NCBI RefSeq assembly: GCF_000374185.1
Contig: NZ_KB910518.1
Coordinates: forward strand, 3,047,687-3,111,686
Reading direction: 5' to 3'
DNA: 64,000 nt
From: Paenibacillus sp. HW567
GTDB taxonomy: Bacteria; Bacillota; Bacilli; Paenibacillales; Paenibacillaceae
How positions within the stretch are numbered: position 1 is the first letter of the stretch; each line of letters begins with the position of its first letter. Positions 46,219 to 55,074 of this stretch are shown in pieces. The translations under genes and the position numbers were made by a program. The notes under the pieces are model-generated. The model saw only the letters and a program-made list of their open reading frames with translations, made no database searches and was not told the DNA's origin.

Positions 46219-46304
46219 AGGATTCAGCCACCTTCTAAGTATTACCTTCACTATGAACCAGCTTTTTAAACTGAATATAAACTTGAATTTAAAAGTGTAC
46301 ACAA

Positions 46305-46336
46305 CAAAAAAAACAAGCGCCAAAGGCGCCTGCTTC
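46305..46336 (-). terminator. Terminator after ylbG
   Basis: On the minus strand GCAGGCGCC-ttt-GGCGCTTGT is followed by eight Ts. Confidence 0.8.
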
Positions 46337-46355
46337 ATCATTAAATATCGAAAAA

Positions 46356-46619
46356 CTACAAACCGTAGTAACGGGTCTTGTCCGGTCCGTTGCTGGTGTA
46401 TTCCGTCTTCAGCTCATTACGGTAGGATCTTTCGATCTTGCGCACATAGGACAATCTGCGGACATTCTTCATGACTTCCTCGGCACGATCCGCATTCACA
46501 TACATTACAGCGTAATGCATTTTTCGGGAAACATAATGCAGCGTCCCGTATTTCTCCAGATTGCGTGCCGCTTTAACGTCGCTAACCCAGACAATATATC
46601 CTGTTCGTTCCGCAAACAT
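46356..46619 (-). CDS. ylbG: YlbG family protein (DUF2129)
   Basis: 87 aa. The family pattern GYIVWVSDVKAARNLEKYGTL and HYVSRKMHYAVMYVN is clear. YlbG is a small conserved protein of unknown function next to ylbF in Bacillales. The frame is open far upstream, inside ylbF, but the ATG at 46619 with GAGAGG about 11 bases before it fits the family length (about 90). It follows ylbF by 40 bases. Confidence 0.88.
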   Translation of the reverse strand: MFAERTGYIVWVSDVKAARNLEKYGTLHYVSRKMHYAVMYVNADRAEEVMKNVRRLSYVRKIERSYRNELKTEYTSNGPDKTRYYGL

Positions 46620-46659
46620 CAGCTCATTCGCCTCTCTTTCTTTGGCCGTTATCGGCAGC

Positions 46660-47097
46660 TTATCCGCATGAGCATTTGCCGCCGCTGCCGCATCCGCCTT
46701 TGGGGTTCGGATCATTGCTTGGAACCTTGATGCTGTCCGATACCGAAAAAGCAATCGCTTCCGACATGGAGTGCAGCATATCATCCAGTGTGGTCTCCGC
46801 CAGCTTGAAGCGGACAACCTCTTCAAAACGCTCAAGCTCTTGCTCTACCGCCGTAACCTCATCCTTAGCCGAATGATAGTTAGGGTGAAAATGTCCGAAC
46901 CGGTGTGTCTCCTCAAACAGCTCTTTTTTGCTCTGCAGCCGTTTGACGATGGCCTGGATTTCCGGATTGGCATCAACCCGGCCTTTCCAGTATAAGTAAT
47001 CCGACACCTCGACGGATTGATTAATCATATCGCCTAATTCATAGGCGTATGTCAGCACTTCGGCCATATCGACCGTATTCAACTCCGCTACGCTCAT
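46660..47097 (-). CDS. ylbF: YlbF/RicF, subunit of the RicAFT (Y-complex) regulator
   Basis: 145 aa. A helical YlbF/YmcA domain (VLTYAYELGDMINQSVEVSDY) and a Cys-rich end GGCGSGGKCSCG that in RicF helps bind a 4Fe-4S cluster. The RicA-RicF-RicT complex steers RNase Y in mRNA maturation and is needed for competence, biofilm and sporulation. ATG 47097 is preferred (GAG 9 bases upstream) over an in-frame TTG at 47106; the ribosome site is weak either way. Confidence 0.9.
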   Translation of the reverse strand: MSVAELNTVDMAEVLTYAYELGDMINQSVEVSDYLYWKGRVDANPEIQAIVKRLQSKKELFEETHRFGHFHPNYHSAKDEVTAVEQELERFEEVVRFKLAETTLDDMLHSMSEAIAFSVSDSIKVPSNDPNPKGGCGSGGKCSCG

Positions 47098-47170
47098 GAA
47101 CTTCAACTCGTTTCTGGGTTATTGTTCTACCACATACCGTAGACTACCTTATCATAACATACCATGTTGC

Positions 47171-49096
47171 CTAAGCAGAAGAGGAATTTCTCCGCAATAT
47201 TGGAAGCAAGAGCTGCATTTCCTGCCAATCTCCGGCGCGCAGCTTGACCTCCTCGGCAGCCTCCGAACCGTGATGAAGCAGACAGCCCTGCACCTCCCAT
47301 GGCGACCGGCTGATCCGTACAGGGATGAAATCAACGATTTGTCTCTCCAAGGACAGCCGTACCTTGATGCCCCAGGCCATGGCCTGCTCCATCACCTTCT
47401 GCGCGGTAGATCCGTGATATTGCCGCCACTCCTTGATCCACATCTGCGGTACGGATTCTAGGCCGGACAGCAGACCCTCTTCGGCTTGGAGCGGAATCAG
47501 CGGCAGCAGTTCGGGAGAAGTTCCGCCGGCGGGCAGCCCGTACTCCTTCACGGGCCCGGGTAGAGCATACGCCGCGAAAGCTTGCATAGAATCGCCAGGG
47601 ACAAGCGGCCATGGCTGCGGAGTCTTCTCGTCCAACCCGGCAATCAGCCGGGGCGGAGCCATTCGGGCCGTCCCCAGCTCCTTCCGGACCGGTTCAATGC
47701 TCTCCGGCTGCACAATAAAATGCGCCGGCCCGATCCGGGTAAGGCAGTGAGCCAGCCGGGGATGGGCAGCAATGTCATCGGCATCGGCCTCAGAGCGGCA
47801 ATCCAGCAGGATAACCCGGGACAATCCCGTCCGGCCGATTCCTTTGCTCCACTCCGCCAGCGACATTGACAGCTCAGACGGAAGCCCGCCCAGTGCATGA
47901 CTGCCTAGCCAGGCAATCACCCAATCGGGAGACAATCCCTGTTCCGCAGCAGACTGAAACCTCTCCCGGGTCAGCCGGAAGCTCCACAGGTCTTCGCTAT
48001 ACAGCAGCTCCGCACAGCCCGCCAGAACCCACCGGACCTCATAGGAGCATTCAGGGGGAACCAGCACCTCATAATCCGGCTGTACAATAAACAGCGAGCT
48101 TGGAGTAGATGCATCGTCCTCTTCCGGGGCGGTGCCTTCAGGCGGTTCGGCGGAGACAATCAGGCACCGAGGGTCATCTTCTGCAGACGTAGCTTCAGCA
48201 AGCTGCGGCTTGCCATCTGTCCAGCGGAAGATCAGCACGCCTTCCTCTGTATTCCCCAGCTCACACCAGCCTAATCCCGACAGACAACCAATCCATACCC
48301 GTGCAGCAATGGCCAGGCGGCTGCCGGTTGTCTCCGCAGTCAATCCCATCTCTAACATCCAGTCCAGAATTTCGGGTAGAGCAAACCATACGCCCGGAGT
48401 AAATTCAGGCGCGGAAATTAGATACCGGAAGTGCTGCTCTGTAGGCTCAGGGTTGCCATACCGGCTCAGCACCACACCATACAGAATATTGGACATTTCC
48501 TGCTCAGGGAGCCGCAGCCAGCCTGCCAGCATTTCCGCGTCCACAGTATAAGCGGAAGCCCCGCGGTTGATAAGCCCCAGACAGAGCAGCAGGTCCAGCA
48601 TCAGCATGACCGGAAGCGGCAGCTCCGCTGAGTCTGAACGCGGCAGCAAAACGCGAATCTGTTCCTCTTGCACCGATAGCTGAGCGGCCAGGCGGCTGAT
48701 ATTTTTTTTGTGAACAGCTCCTTTGGCAGTAAGGGGCAGTCCTTCGCGGGCAATGAATACGAGTGCCCGAAACAGTTCACCCGGCAGTCCCGGTCCGGCT
48801 TCCAGCTCAATGCTAGCTGTTCCCACTGCCGCTTTAACTGGAATCCCGGGGTATAAAGCACGCCGGATCATAGGCAGGTTCTGCTCAACAATCTGATATA
48901 ACTGCTCTCCCCAGATTTTCCGGCGCAGCGTTACTATTCCCGCCTCGCGCAGCTCCCTCAGCGCCAATTGCTGCTCCGCCCGGCAGAGCGCCGCCGGACA
49001 GAGCCGTTCTGTCTGCTCCTCTGGCACAGGCCTAGCGGCATAGGCTTCGAATATCCGCTTCAGCACTTGGCGGGCTTCCGGCGATACTCTGTTCAC
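47171..49096 (-). CDS. Protein with XPB/Ssl2 N-terminal-like (Helicase_C_3) domain, partner of the XPB helicase
   Basis: 641 aa, no helicase motifs. The first 250 residues look like winged helices (VLKRIFEAY, ALRELREAGIVTLRRK, ISRLAAQLSVQEEQIRVLL). Around residues 330-450 the segment SLFIVQPDYEVLVPPECSYE matches the XPB/Ssl2 conserved N-terminal domain (Helicase_C_3) found in human XPB before its motor. Its ATG overlaps the stop of the helicase gene (ATGA), so the two are made together and probably act as one machine. The rest is Leu/Pro-rich with no recognised domain. Its exact task (clamp, DNA binding, nuclease guide) is unknown. Confidence 0.8.
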   Translation of the reverse strand: MNRVSPEARQVLKRIFEAYAARPVPEEQTERLCPAALCRAEQQLALRELREAGIVTLRRKIWGEQLYQIVEQNLPMIRRALYPGIPVKAAVGTASIELEAGPGLPGELFRALVFIAREGLPLTAKGAVHKKNISRLAAQLSVQEEQIRVLLPRSDSAELPLPVMLMLDLLLCLGLINRGASAYTVDAEMLAGWLRLPEQEMSNILYGVVLSRYGNPEPTEQHFRYLISAPEFTPGVWFALPEILDWMLEMGLTAETTGSRLAIAARVWIGCLSGLGWCELGNTEEGVLIFRWTDGKPQLAEATSAEDDPRCLIVSAEPPEGTAPEEDDASTPSSLFIVQPDYEVLVPPECSYEVRWVLAGCAELLYSEDLWSFRLTRERFQSAAEQGLSPDWVIAWLGSHALGGLPSELSMSLAEWSKGIGRTGLSRVILLDCRSEADADDIAAHPRLAHCLTRIGPAHFIVQPESIEPVRKELGTARMAPPRLIAGLDEKTPQPWPLVPGDSMQAFAAYALPGPVKEYGLPAGGTSPELLPLIPLQAEEGLLSGLESVPQMWIKEWRQYHGSTAQKVMEQAMAWGIKVRLSLERQIVDFIPVRISRSPWEVQGCLLHHGSEAAEEVKLRAGDWQEMQLLLPILRRNSSSA

Positions 49097-50805
49097 AGAA
49101 TAACCTCCCCTTGCAGTTCCGCCATTCTCACCTCGTATTCGTAGCCCTGTTCTGTCAAAAACAGCCTGCGGCGCTGGGCAAACTCCTGCTCCCGGCTGTC
49201 GCCCGACACCAGCGTATAGAAATACGCCTTGTTCCCGCCCTGCTTCGGCCGCAGAATCCGGCCCAGCCGCTGAGCCTCCTCCTGCCGTGAGCCGTAAGCA
49301 CCCGACACCTCTATCGCTACCGCCGCATCCGGGAGATTCACCGCAAAATTCGCTACCTTGGATACGACCAGCAGCCGCAGCTTACCTTCATTAAAAGCGG
49401 CATACAGCTCGCTGCGCTCCCGCTGGGCCGTGCTGCCTGTAATAAGCGGCGCCTTCAGGCTGGCCGCCAGTTGTTCAAGCTGATCCAGATACTGCCCGAT
49501 GACCAGAACCGCTGCCCCGGGATGGGCGCCGGCAATCCTTGCCGCAACAGCAGCCTTGACCGGATTGCCGGCGGCGAGCCGAAACTGTTCTTTTGCCCCG
49601 GAATAAATGTACTGGTGTCTGACCTCCGGTGTCATCGGCACCACTACCTCAACGCACTCCACGGCGGCGATCCAGCCCTGCTTCTCCAGCACCTTCCAGG
49701 GCAGGTCGTAGCATTTAGGTCCAATTAAGGAGAATACATCCCCTTCCTGCCCATCCTCCCTTACCAGTGTAGCGGTAAGTCCCAAGCGCCTTGTCGCTTG
49801 TATATCTGCCGTTGCCCGAAATACAGGAGCGGGAAGCAGATGCACTTCGTCATAGATGATCAGCCCCCAATTCCGCTCATTGAACAGATTCATATGAACA
49901 AACGGTCCGCCCTTGGAGCGGCGGTGCGTTAGAATCTGATAAGTGGCCACGGTTACTGGCCGAACCTCTCTTTTCTCCCCGCTGTACTCCCCGACTGACT
50001 CCCGGTCCAGATTGGTCCGCCGCAGCAATTCCTCGCGCCATTGTTCAACGGATGTAGTGCTTGAGGTCAGGATTAGCGTTTCACATTGCAGGCTTTCCAG
50101 CACAGCGAGGCCCACCAGCGTTTTACCGGCCCCGCAAGGCAGGACAACAACGCCGCTTCCGCCGCTGCCTCCGATGCCTTGGAACATGCGGACAGCCTCT
50201 TGCTGATAGCTTCTGAGACCGAAAGAATCCGCTATAGATTCCGTACTGCTCCCGTCACCCTCTCTCCAGGCCAGACTCAGCCCCTGCCCGTCACGGTAGC
50301 CCGCATAATCAAGAACAGGATAACCTAATCGCATAAGCTCCTGCTTCAGCAGTCCGCGATTCGCCGCCGGGCAATGGCTCTCCAGGGGAGCAGCTCTCCG
50401 CAGACCCAGCGCCTTCAAGGACGCTTCCCCTGCCAATGTCTCCAGCAGCTCAGGCCCGTCGGCCCGCAAAGCAATCAGCAGGCTGTCCGCTGCATGTGCA
50501 TGCAACTGCAATCTCCCATAACGGGAGACCAGCAGCTTGATCTCTTCTTCCAGTCCGGCAGTAATCCCTACCCGTGAGAGCTGCTTCAGACTGTCTATGA
50601 CCCCAGCAGCAGTGCTGCCCGCTGCGGCGGCATTCCAGAGCGACAGAGGAGTGATCCGGTAGGTGTGGTAAGCCGGGGGGCTTTTTACGAGTTCCGCAAA
50701 ATCCGCCAGAGCCGCTCTTGCCGCCTCAAATCCGGGATGACCGCATTCGAGCAGCACAGTCTTGTCTTTGCGGACGATGCATGCCCCATTTCCGTTATCG
50801 TACAT
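49093..50805 (-). CDS. XPB-type DNA helicase
   Basis: 570 aa. Residues about 1-190 are an N-terminal damage-recognition-like region; the motor (about 200-560) has LPCGAGKTLVGLAVLE (Walker A), YDEVHLLPA, GLTATLVREDGQEGD with the XPB RED motif, and QEEAQRLGRILRP (motif VI). XPB unwinds DNA in eukaryotic TFIIH and works with the Bax1 nuclease in archaea; in bacteria its job is little studied but repair is likely. GAGGAG precedes the ATG. It overlaps the XPB-N-like partner by 4 bases; no nuclease gene is next to it. Confidence 0.88.
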   Translation of the reverse strand: MYDNGNGACIVRKDKTVLLECGHPGFEAARAALADFAELVKSPPAYHTYRITPLSLWNAAAAGSTAAGVIDSLKQLSRVGITAGLEEEIKLLVSRYGRLQLHAHAADSLLIALRADGPELLETLAGEASLKALGLRRAAPLESHCPAANRGLLKQELMRLGYPVLDYAGYRDGQGLSLAWREGDGSSTESIADSFGLRSYQQEAVRMFQGIGGSGGSGVVVLPCGAGKTLVGLAVLESLQCETLILTSSTTSVEQWREELLRRTNLDRESVGEYSGEKREVRPVTVATYQILTHRRSKGGPFVHMNLFNERNWGLIIYDEVHLLPAPVFRATADIQATRRLGLTATLVREDGQEGDVFSLIGPKCYDLPWKVLEKQGWIAAVECVEVVVPMTPEVRHQYIYSGAKEQFRLAAGNPVKAAVAARIAGAHPGAAVLVIGQYLDQLEQLAASLKAPLITGSTAQRERSELYAAFNEGKLRLLVVSKVANFAVNLPDAAVAIEVSGAYGSRQEEAQRLGRILRPKQGGNKAYFYTLVSGDSREQEFAQRRRLFLTEQGYEYEVRMAELQGEVIL

Positions 50806-51142
50806 GCGCTCTCCTCTAGTTCCTTATAGTTGGGGCCTGGTCGTAACTGCGGGGAATGTTTGGACTTCTGGCCGCTTTTGCATTTCCTGAATTTAACCGC
50901 TGTTCGCGGTAGAAATCCAACCATAGCCTAATCATACGGCCAGCATTCCTACGGAAAGCTCTCAGGCGGACGCTATCGCTCCGTAAGTATCCAAACTTCC
51001 CCTCGTCACTTCTGCCCTTTTTATGTTTTCTTTAGTTCAACTGATATAACTGGCCCGCAGCTATGTATTCCGCAATAAGGCGGGATAGCAGGAAGAAGCC
51101 CACCTCCGCGTTAACGGACATGAGCTTCCCCTGTATGTCTAT
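50806..51142. other. Intergenic region with nested inverted repeats
   Basis: 337 bases without a credible gene, between the CBS gene and the helicase gene. It holds the nested repeat element at 50851-51002 and, near the CBS gene, a hairpin (51094-51127, AAGCCCA..TCCG with CGGA..TGAGCTT) that could be a weak terminator of the CBS gene. The helicase promoter must also be here but is not clear. Confidence 0.5.
50851..51002. repeat. Nested inverted repeats, possible intergenic mobile or regulatory element
   Basis: Outer arms GGGGAA-t-GTTTGGA (50851-50864) and TCCAAACTTCCCC (50990-51002); middle arms TGGCCG (50869-50874) and CGGCCA (50937-50942); inside, ATTTC/GAAAT around ACCGC-tgttc-GCGGT (50896-50910); and beside them TACGGA (50950-50955) with TCCGTA (50980-50985). 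The layout is like a small MITE or REP-type element of Paenibacillus intergenic DNA. No duplicated target site is obvious. Confidence 0.5.
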
Positions 51143-51574
51143 TTAATGCAGATGCTGCTGCGAAATCCCGGTCAGCGCATCCCCTGCTTCATCCGCAAAA
51201 ATGTTCGTTACTGCCATATCGCCAAGCGACACAATGCCAATCAGCTTCTTGCCTCTTGTTACAGGCAAACGGCGGATCTGCTTGGAGGACATAAGCTCGG
51301 CTGCTTCGTCCACGGAGGATGATTCCGAAATTGCAGTAATATCCCTGCTCATCACTGTCTCCACCGAAGTGGAGCCGGAATGCTTGTCTGCATAGCCCCG
51401 GATCACCAAATCGCGGTCTGTAATGACTCCAATCAAGGTTTCACCCTCCGCAGAATCAATCACGGGAATAAATCCGGTATCGGCATCTCTCATTTTCACG
51501 GCAACCTCATAGAGATTATCCTTCAAGGTGACACACACGGGCTGTGTCGTCATTACTTCTTTGACTGTTTTCAA
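51143..51574 (-). CDS. CBS-pair protein
   Basis: 143 aa, two CBS domains (about 5-65 and 72-132), seen in VMTTQPVCVTLKDNLYEVA, GVITDRDLVIRG, VMSRDITAISESSS and IRRLPVTRGKKLIGIVSLGD. CBS pairs bind adenosyl nucleotides and usually regulate a partner; stand-alone versions are common in Bacillales and their partner is mostly unknown. The start is TTG at 51574 with AGGAGG 8 bases upstream. Single-gene unit. Confidence 0.9.
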   Translation of the reverse strand: MKTVKEVMTTQPVCVTLKDNLYEVAVKMRDADTGFIPVIDSAEGETLIGVITDRDLVIRGYADKHSGSTSVETVMSRDITAISESSSVDEAAELMSSKQIRRLPVTRGKKLIGIVSLGDMAVTNIFADEAGDALTGISQQHLH

Positions 51575-51654
51575 GAATGAACCCTCCTGTCATGCTTCCA
51601 TGTTATCCAGAAGTAGGTTCCCCCGAGCCGTCAAAATTATACGAAATCCATTAA

Positions 51655-52833
51655 TTATTCATTTAAGCAGGAATCCGCCATCGCTACCAGAAGCTTTGCC
51701 CCGTACAGCATCGCATCCTCGTCGAAATCAAATTTACTGTGATGATGCGGGTATACCGCATCCTTATCCGGATTGCCCGCACCAACAAACATGAAGCAGC
51801 CGGGAATCTCCTTGACATAATAAGCAAAATCCTCCGCCGGCATAATCTTCTCCATCTGCACGAGTGTCACAGAATCCCCAAGCACTTCCGGCGCTACACG
51901 GACGAAACGCTTGAATTCAGCTTCATCATTTACAAGCGGCGGATAACCCATCAGATAGTCTACATTCGCCTCTGCTCCGTGAGCAGCGGCTATACTTGCA
52001 GTCATCTCTTCAATTCTCCGCCGGAGAAGGTAACGGGTGTCCTCGTCGAACGCCCGCACAGTCCCGGTAATCCGGCAGCGCTCGGCCACAATATTCTGTG
52101 CAGACCCGCCCTGTATCGTCCCAACGCTTATCACTGCAGGCTGAAGCGGGTCCACAGACCGGCTGACAATGCTCTGCAGCCCGGTCACAAGCGCAGCCGC
52201 CGCCACAATACTGTCTACCGTGCGGTGAGGTGTGCCGGCATGTCCGCCTTTGCCGATGATATCAATAAAAAATTCATCGGCTGAAGCCATCAGCGGTCCA
52301 GGCGCGCTCGCTACCGTCCCGAATGGAAACGGCGTCCACAGATGCAGTCCGTATACCGCATCCGCTCCCTCCAGTACGCCTTCGGCAATCATGCCGAGCG
52401 CTCCGCCCGGGCAAATCTCCTCCGCCGGCTGGAACAGGAAACGCAACTCGCCCTGCAGCGTATCCCGCCGGCTGCTATAGTAGGCCGCCGCCGCGAGCAG
52501 CATTGCCGTATGCCCGTCATGGCCGCAGGCATGCATAACGCCGTTATTCCTGGAGGCATATTCATGCCCATTCTCTTCTGTGATCGCAAGAGCATCCATG
52601 TCTGCGCGCAGAACTGCCGTCTTCCCTGGCACTTTGCCTTTGAGAATCCCGGTCAGTCCATAACCGGCCTTACTTTTTACAACTTCAATTCCAAACTCGG
52701 CCAGCTTTGCCGCGACAAATGCCGACGTCTCCTTCTCCTGATAAGACAGCTCTGGATGACGGTGCAAATGACGGCGCCATTCCACCATATCCGGCAGCAG
52801 TTTTTCAACCGTTAACCTCTCCATATATTCCAT
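51655..52833 (-). CDS. M20 family metallo-amidohydrolase (N-acyl amino acid/hippurate hydrolase type)
   Basis: 392 aa. Metal and catalytic motifs are RADMDAL, HACGHDGHTAML and QPAEE; the lid domain lies at about 185-300 and the C-terminal HHHSKFDFDEDAM carries a further ligand. Such enzymes release amino acids from N-acyl or N-acetyl forms; some act in DAP synthesis (acetyl-DAP deacetylase), but this sequence is closer to general aminoacylases. GGAG is 6 bases before the ATG. An extended -10 promoter lies about 85 bases upstream. Confidence 0.9.
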   Translation of the reverse strand: MEYMERLTVEKLLPDMVEWRRHLHRHPELSYQEKETSAFVAAKLAEFGIEVVKSKAGYGLTGILKGKVPGKTAVLRADMDALAITEENGHEYASRNNGVMHACGHDGHTAMLLAAAAYYSSRRDTLQGELRFLFQPAEEICPGGALGMIAEGVLEGADAVYGLHLWTPFPFGTVASAPGPLMASADEFFIDIIGKGGHAGTPHRTVDSIVAAAALVTGLQSIVSRSVDPLQPAVISVGTIQGGSAQNIVAERCRITGTVRAFDEDTRYLLRRRIEEMTASIAAAHGAEANVDYLMGYPPLVNDEAEFKRFVRVAPEVLGDSVTLVQMEKIMPAEDFAYYVKEIPGCFMFVGAGNPDKDAVYPHHHSKFDFDEDAMLYGAKLLVAMADSCLNE

Positions 52834-52916
52834 TCCCTTCTCCGAGATCCCGCTTTTATAAGGCGTGCAGGCGCTTCGTGCTTCTTCCTCTCAGCCCCAA
52901 GGGCTATATTTCTATT

Positions 52917-52925
52917 ATTGTAGCA
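52917..52925 (-). promoter_or_regulatory. Extended -10 promoter for the M20 gene
   Basis: On the minus strand TGCTACAAT combines the TGn element with TACAAT; the -35 region is poor. The leader would be about 75 nt. Confidence 0.4.
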
Positions 52926-53061
52926 GAAACGCAAAAAAGAGGGTACCAATAGGCCCGCCCATCCCTTGCGCAACCTGGGGAAACATACTATCATGAGGAG
53001 GAAGATCCATAGGTTTGAGCATGAATTTATCATTATACTTCATAAGGGGGATATGTGCGCT

Positions 53062-53184
53062 ATGATATTTGAGAACTCGGGCCTCGCAGGATTGAAGAGC
53101 GACCTTCTCTATCTGGTCACCAAGCCTGTTCTGGATGCTGCCTCAAGGCATATTCATGAACTGAAAGTGCTGCTGGAGGCTTGA
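53062..53184 (+). CDS. Short ORF overlapping the ftsW start
   Basis: 40 aa, MIFENSGLAGLKSDLLYLVT then KPVLDAASRHIHELKVLLEA. Not recognised; amphipathic helices, no signal. AAGGGGG lies 11 bases before this ATG (another ATG at 53053 is only 2 bases away). Its TGA shares bases with the TTG of ftsW (TTGA), and its last codons supply the ribosome site of ftsW. It may be a real small protein or a translational lead that sets FtsW output. Confidence 0.55.
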   Translation: MIFENSGLAGLKSDLLYLVTKPVLDAASRHIHELKVLLEA

Positions 53185-54425
53185 GTACTGTAAAGGGAAC
53201 GACGAAAAAAAATGTCAGCCTGCCCAAAAGAGGAACGCCCGATTTTCAGTTGCTTATTCTGACTCTCCTGCTTGTCGGTTTTGGACTGGTAATGGTCTTC
53301 AGCTCCAGCTCCAGCCTGACTCTGGCCAGTGAGAAATTCCGAAATGATCCCTTATATTTTGTCAAACGCCAGATTATCTGGGTTGTGCTGGGAAGCATCG
53401 TCATGTTTGTGACCATGAATATCCACTACAGCAAATTCAAAAAGTGGTATGCCCCGATCTTCATGGTCACACTGGTTCTGCTGTTGTTCGTGGTGTTCGC
53501 AGAGAGAATTAACGGCGCCAGAAGCTGGTTCAGCATCGGAAAACTCGGTATCCAGCCGACAGAGCTGGCCAAGATCTCCATTATTCTCTATCTCGCCGCC
53601 CTTATTTCCAAGAAAGGGGAGCGGCTGAGGGATCTGCGCACAGGCTACATTCCGGTTATGGTTATTGTCGGAATTGTTGCCGGACTCATTATGCTGCAGC
53701 CGGATTTAGGCTCATGCCTCATTCTTGTAGCAACCAGCGGGCTTGTCATCTACGCCGGCGGAGCCAGCATGAAGCATATTATGGCCTCCATTGCACTCTT
53801 GGTGCTGGGAGTGGGCCTTGTTATGGGAGCCAAGACAGCCATTGAATCCTTGTCTCCGCCTTCAGAGACAGCCGCCGTCAACAAGGACTACCAGAAAGAC
53901 CGGATCACCGCTTTTATCAATCCCTATGCGGACCCGAAGGACACCGGCTTTAATATCATTCAATCTCTGATTGCCATTGGTGAAGGCGGGACAAATGGCT
54001 CCGGCTTCGGACAAAGCATACAGAAGCTGCACTACCTGCCCTACCCTTACACCGACTTCATCTTTTCAGTCATCGGAGAAGAATTGGGATTTGTGGGAGC
54101 CTTACTGTTCCTGCTGGTGTATCTGTATTTTATCTGGAGGGGCATACTGATTGCGCTCAGGTGCACCGATCCCTTCGGCACCCTCGTCGGCATCGGTGTC
54201 ATGGGCATGATCTCCATCCAGGCCTTTGTCAACATCGGCGGTGTCACCAAGACAATCCCCCTGACAGGGGTAACGTTGCCTTTCATTAGCTATGGCGGTT
54301 CGTCACTCCTAGTAACGATGCTGTCTATGGGCATTATGCTCAGCATTTCTCGGGAAACCAACCGGCCGGCCAAGGAAGAGGTCACCAAGTCTGTTACCAC
54401 CGTCAGACAGGTTCGTGCCCGCTAA
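53181..54425 (+). CDS. ftsW: Peptidoglycan glycosyltransferase FtsW
   Basis: 414 aa SEDS protein, ten membrane helices. Family motifs are FGLVMVFSSSS, GARSWFSIGKLGIQPTELAK, LQPDLGS, YPYTDFIFSVIGEELG and the FtsW-type IPLTGVTLPFISYGGSS. SEDS proteins polymerise lipid II; FtsW does so at the septum with a class B PBP. RodA or SpoVE are the alternatives; the neighbouring ylaN, which is beside ftsW in B. subtilis, favours FtsW. Start TTG 53181: GGAGG is only one base away, so initiation probably depends on coupling to the short ORF. Confidence 0.88.
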   Translation: MSTVKGTTKKNVSLPKRGTPDFQLLILTLLLVGFGLVMVFSSSSSLTLASEKFRNDPLYFVKRQIIWVVLGSIVMFVTMNIHYSKFKKWYAPIFMVTLVLLLFVVFAERINGARSWFSIGKLGIQPTELAKISIILYLAALISKKGERLRDLRTGYIPVMVIVGIVAGLIMLQPDLGSCLILVATSGLVIYAGGASMKHIMASIALLVLGVGLVMGAKTAIESLSPPSETAAVNKDYQKDRITAFINPYADPKDTGFNIIQSLIAIGEGGTNGSGFGQSIQKLHYLPYPYTDFIFSVIGEELGFVGALLFLLVYLYFIWRGILIALRCTDPFGTLVGIGVMGMISIQAFVNIGGVTKTIPLTGVTLPFISYGGSSLLVTMLSMGIMLSISRETNRPAKEEVTKSVTTVRQVRAR

Positions 54426-54460
54426 GGCTACATACAAGAATTCTGCTCACAAGAAAAGCA

Positions 54461-54500
54461 AAAAGGCAGTCCGGAGATTACCACCCGGACTGCCTTTTAC
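54461..54500. terminator. Bidirectional terminator between ftsW and the Asp23 gene
   Basis: AAAAGGCAGTCCGG pairs with CCGGACTGCCTTTT around a 10-base loop; usable on both strands. Confidence 0.88.
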
Positions 54501-54554
54501 TTAACCCTAATCTCGTAAAACGGTGCTCATACCGCATGCGCAGCCATACAACGC

Positions 54555-54920
54555 TTACGAAATTTCGTCGTTCTTGAACGCCACGCCTTCTACCTTGACA
54601 TTAACTTCAACAATATGAAGTCCTGTCATGCTCTCCACAGCCTCACGCACGTTCTGCTGAAGCATCCGGCACACCTCGTGAATCGGTGTTTCATAGAGAA
54701 CGATAATACGCAAATCCACGGCAGCTTCAAGTTGTCCTACTTCAACAGTTACGCCCTTTTGCACATTCTTGCCGCTCAGGCGCTTGGCCCAGCCTTCGGA
54801 CAAGCCGCCAGACATGGCCGCGATTCCAGGAGTCTCCAAGGCAGCCAACCCGGCAATCTTCGAGACGACGTCATTTGATATCCGTATATTTCCCATTTCA
54901 AGTTGAAGTTGTTCCGCCAT
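54555..54920 (-). CDS. Asp23/Gls24 family envelope stress protein (YloU-like)
   Basis: 121 aa. The family core ISNDVVSKIAGLAALETPGIAAMSGG and the end VNVKVEGVAF are present. Asp23-family proteins sit at the membrane and are linked to envelope stress and lipid synthesis; in B. subtilis yloU is next to the fatty-acid kinase yloV. Here fakA lacks this neighbour, so this may be the moved YloU, though YqhY is an alternative. AGGGGGG is 8 bases before the ATG. Confidence 0.9.
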   Translation of the reverse strand: MAEQLQLEMGNIRISNDVVSKIAGLAALETPGIAAMSGGLSEGWAKRLSGKNVQKGVTVEVGQLEAAVDLRIIVLYETPIHEVCRMLQQNVREAVESMTGLHIVEVNVKVEGVAFKNDEIS

Positions 54921-55000
54921 GCCATATCCCCCCTACACTCATTATCAATTATTGTAATTCGAAAACAGGCTAAAAAGCAAATGACTTTCTCGCATGACCG

Positions 55001-55029
55001 TTTACAGACTGGAGCAATTTGGGTATATT
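55001..55029 (+). promoter_or_regulatory. SigA promoter of the Ca2+/H+ exchanger gene
   Basis: TTTACA (55001-55006) and TATATT (55024-55029), 17 bases apart. It lies inside the longer open frame that begins at 54994 and so supports the downstream start. Confidence 0.7.
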
Positions 55030-55074
55030 GAGTATGAATTCAACCTACATATAGAGACTGGGGTGTACCTTACA

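Noticed and set aside
54994..55074. N-terminal extension of the Ca2+/H+ exchanger
   Set aside because: A good promoter (55001-55029) lies inside it.
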